17,194 bases of DNA, from positions 1-17,194 of the forward strand of contig CABUAS010000037.1 of the NCBI GenBank assembly GCA_902489595.1, in the 5' to 3' direction. The position numbers and the translations under genes are program-made. Each line of letters opens with the position of its first letter. The stretch's first letter is position 1. Of the stretch, positions 15,763 through 17,194 are shown one piece after another. The notes under the pieces are model-generated. The model was not told the origin of the DNA. It saw nothing but the letters and a program-made list of their open reading frames with translations, and made no database searches. The DNA comes from an uncultured Oscillospiraceae bacterium (GTDB lineage: Bacteria; Bacillota; Clostridia; Oscillospirales; Acutalibacteraceae).

Positions 15763-16695
15763 ATGCGTCATCTTTTGGATACAACAGATTTAACGGTCGC
15801 TGAAATTGACGAAATAGTTGAAACTGCTATGGATATTATTTCAGACAGAAAGAAATATGCCCACATCTGTGACGGCAAAATTCTTGCAACGCTTTTCTTT
15901 GAGCCAAGCACAAGAACAAGGCTGTCGTTCGAGTCGGCAATGCTTTCTCTTGGCGGCAAAGTTCTCGGCTTTTCGGAGGCTAATTCGTCGTCAGCCTCAA
16001 AAGGTGAAACCGTCGGTGATACAATCAGAATCGTTTCGGGCTATTCGGATATTATTGCAATGCGTCACCCTGTTGAAGGTGCGCCACGTGTTGCATCAAA
16101 AAAATCTCTCGTTCCTGTAATCAATGCTGGCGACGGGGGACACAGCCACCCGACGCAGACTATGACCGACCTGCTCACAATCTATCGTGAAAAGGGCAGA
16201 TTTGATAATCTTACAATAGGTCTATGCGGTGATTTGAAATTCGGCAGAACGGTTCACAGCCTTATTAAGGCAATGTGCAGGTATTCAAATATAAAATTTG
16301 TGCTTATTTCACCGAAAGAGCTTGCCGTGCCCGATTACATAAAAACAGATTATCTCGATAAAGCAGGCATTGAATTTGCCGAAACCGAAAAAATGGAAGA
16401 TGTTATGCCGTCGCTCGATATTCTTTATATGACCAGAATTCAGCGTGAGCGTTTCTTCTCCGAAGATGAATATTTAAAGCATAAAGACGCTTTTATTCTT
16501 GATGCCGATAAATTAAAAAATGCCAAGTCTGATTTAACGATTATGCATCCGCTGCCGAGGGTCAACGAAATTGCTGTTGAAGTTGATGATGACCCGAGAG
16601 CAAAATATTTTGAGCAGGCGGCAAACGGCAGATTTATAAGAATGGCGCTTATTATGAAGTTCCTTGAATGGGGAGGGGCATTTGATGAAGATTGA
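15763..16695 (+). CDS. pyrB: Aspartate carbamoyltransferase, catalytic chain
   Basis: Condenses carbamoyl phosphate with aspartate to carbamoyl-aspartate, the committed step. The 310-residue chain has the carbamoyl-phosphate signature FFEPSTRTRLSFE (45-57; Ser49, Thr50, Arg51, Thr52), the loop SSSASKGET (75-83) with Lys80, MRHP (100-103) and SHPTQTMTDL (128-137). MHPLPR before the C terminus is the aspartate-binding 240s-type loop element. GAGAGGGA (15749-15756) lies six bases upstream of the ATG. The last 11 bases overlap pyrI, in keeping with assembly of a catalytic-regulatory holoenzyme of the E. coli type rather than the unregulated trimer of Bacillus. Confidence 0.96.
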   Translation: MRHLLDTTDLTVAEIDEIVETAMDIISDRKKYAHICDGKILATLFFEPSTRTRLSFESAMLSLGGKVLGFSEANSSSASKGETVGDTIRIVSGYSDIIAMRHPVEGAPRVASKKSLVPVINAGDGGHSHPTQTMTDLLTIYREKGRFDNLTIGLCGDLKFGRTVHSLIKAMCRYSNIKFVLISPKELAVPDYIKTDYLDKAGIEFAETEKMEDVMPSLDILYMTRIQRERFFSEDEYLKHKDAFILDADKLKNAKSDLTIMHPLPRVNEIAVEVDDDPRAKYFEQAANGRFIRMALIMKFLEWGGAFDED

Positions 16696-17095
16696 TGAAA
16701 TCGAAAACGGCTATGTGCTTGACCATATTTCGGCCGGCAACGGAATGAGGGTTTATAAGGCACTCGGACTTGATAAACTTTCGTGCCAGGTGGCAATTAT
16801 TCAGAATGCCAAGTCGCAAAAGCTTGGCGTTAAAGATATAATCAAGGTTAATGAACTTATTGATTTGAATCTTGATGTGCTCGGCTTTATTGATTCAAAT
16901 ATAACTGTTAATGTTATCAAAAACGGTGTTGCCGAAAAACTTACTCTCACAGTGCCGAAAAAAATAGTCAATATTGTTAAATGCACAAATCCACGCTGTA
17001 TCTCAAATGTTGAGGATAATATAGATTATGAATTTGTTTTGACAGATGATAAAGGCACTTACCGCTGTATATACTGCGAAACAAAAGCAAATTAA
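16685..17095 (+). CDS. pyrI: Aspartate carbamoyltransferase, regulatory chain
   Basis: A 136-residue PyrI that binds nucleotide effectors (ATP, CTP, UTP) and links catalytic trimers. The zinc domain is intact: Cys100 and Cys105 (CTNPRC), Cys128 and Cys131 (CIYC). The N-terminal nucleotide-binding part carries GYVLDHISAGNG (9-20), matching the IDHI segment of E. coli PyrI. I chose the ATG at 16685 rather than the in-frame TTG at 16664 because GGGGAGGGG (16670-16678) is correctly spaced only for the ATG. With that start the protein lacks the extra N-terminal residues and C-terminal tail of the 153-residue E. coli chain, so effector response may differ. It is the last gene of the operon; no intrinsic terminator with a U-tract follows within the window. 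Confidence 0.94.
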   Translation: MKIDEIENGYVLDHISAGNGMRVYKALGLDKLSCQVAIIQNAKSQKLGVKDIIKVNELIDLNLDVLGFIDSNITVNVIKNGVAEKLTLTVPKKIVNIVKCTNPRCISNVEDNIDYEFVLTDDKGTYRCIYCETKAN

Positions 17096-17112
17096 TATTT
17101 TATTGCAGTATT

Positions 17113-17194
17113 GTAGGGGTCGATGCCCTCATCGACCCGTTTCGTAGGGTGCGGCGGTCTCACCTGTCGGCTCGGTCGGTGCTTCTGCTTCGCA
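17113..17194 (+). repeat. Second copy of the GTAGGG-type palindromic repeat, cut by the window end
   Basis: Starting 18 bases after pyrI, a unit opening GTAGGGG (17113-17119) contains a perfect 9-bp stem GGGTCGATG (17117-17125) and CATCGACCC (17130-17138) with loop CCCT. A second unit opening GTAGGG begins at 17144 and continues GC-rich to the end of the window. The unit layout (GTAGGG start, inner palindrome, tandem arrangement) matches the pyrF-pyrE gap. The stem could end or protect the pyr transcript, but no T-run follows, so it is not called as an intrinsic terminator. Confidence 0.65.

Noticed and set aside
17117..17138. Perfect 9-bp hairpin after pyrI considered as the pyr terminator
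   Set aside because: The stem is strong but is followed by GTTTCG, not a T-run, and it is part of a tandem repeat unit. It is described as a repeat, with only possible RNA-end function.
1..17194. CRISPR arrays, tRNA/rRNA genes, insertion sequences, prophage genes
   Set aside because: None were seen. There are no regularly spaced long direct repeats, no cloverleaf-like intergenic segments and no transposase or phage proteins, and all gaps over 100 bases are accounted for.

Overview
The window looks like chromosomal DNA from a low-to-medium-GC, Gram-positive anaerobe, most likely a gut-type member of the Clostridia. Four things point that way: strong AAGGAG/AAGGTGAT-type ribosome binding sites, TTGACT-17 bp-TATAAT promoters, a Dlt-type surface acylation operon, and an NAD-linked (type 1B) dihydroorotate dehydrogenase. 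The composite GC-rich palindromic repeats in the pyr region resemble repeats I recall from Oscillospiraceae/Ruminococcaceae genomes. That is memory, not a search. No phage, insertion sequence, CRISPR, tRNA or rRNA was seen.

Region 1 (1-4592, + strand) is a four-gene operon with Dlt architecture: adenylating enzyme (dltA-like), acyl carrier protein (dltC-like), MBOAT membrane acyltransferase (dltB-like, but long) and membrane-anchored SGNH-type protein (dltD-like). It has its own promoter at 13-41 and ends at a bidirectional terminator at 4555-4592. Classical Dlt loads D-alanine on the carrier, moves it across the membrane and esterifies teichoic acid. Here the adenylating enzyme lacks the pocket aspartate that normally holds the substrate amino group (Ser200 instead) and the cysteine tied to D-Ala selectivity (Ala272 instead). 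The transferred group may therefore not be D-alanine. This is the most interesting lead in the window.

Region 2 (4604-6928, - strand, convergent with region 1) is a two-gene sugar operon: a glycoside hydrolase family 4 (NAD/metal-dependent) enzyme followed by a PfkB-family carbohydrate kinase. The two are coupled through a TAATG stop/start overlap. No transporter or regulator accompanies them.

Region 3 (6960-17095, + strand) is a complete de novo UMP operon in the order pyrC-carA-carB-pyrK-pyrD-pyrF-[repeat]-pyrE-pyrB-pyrI. It covers every step from bicarbonate/glutamine to UMP. Most junctions overlap or are within a few bases. A near-consensus promoter at 6960-6988 leaves only a leader of about 24 nt, so there is no room for a PyrR-type attenuator. 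The only large gap in the operon (14891-15078) is filled with hairpin-rich repeat sequence, and a related repeat starts just after pyrI and runs to the window end. The pyrE-pyrB-pyrI block is therefore bracketed by the same repeat family.
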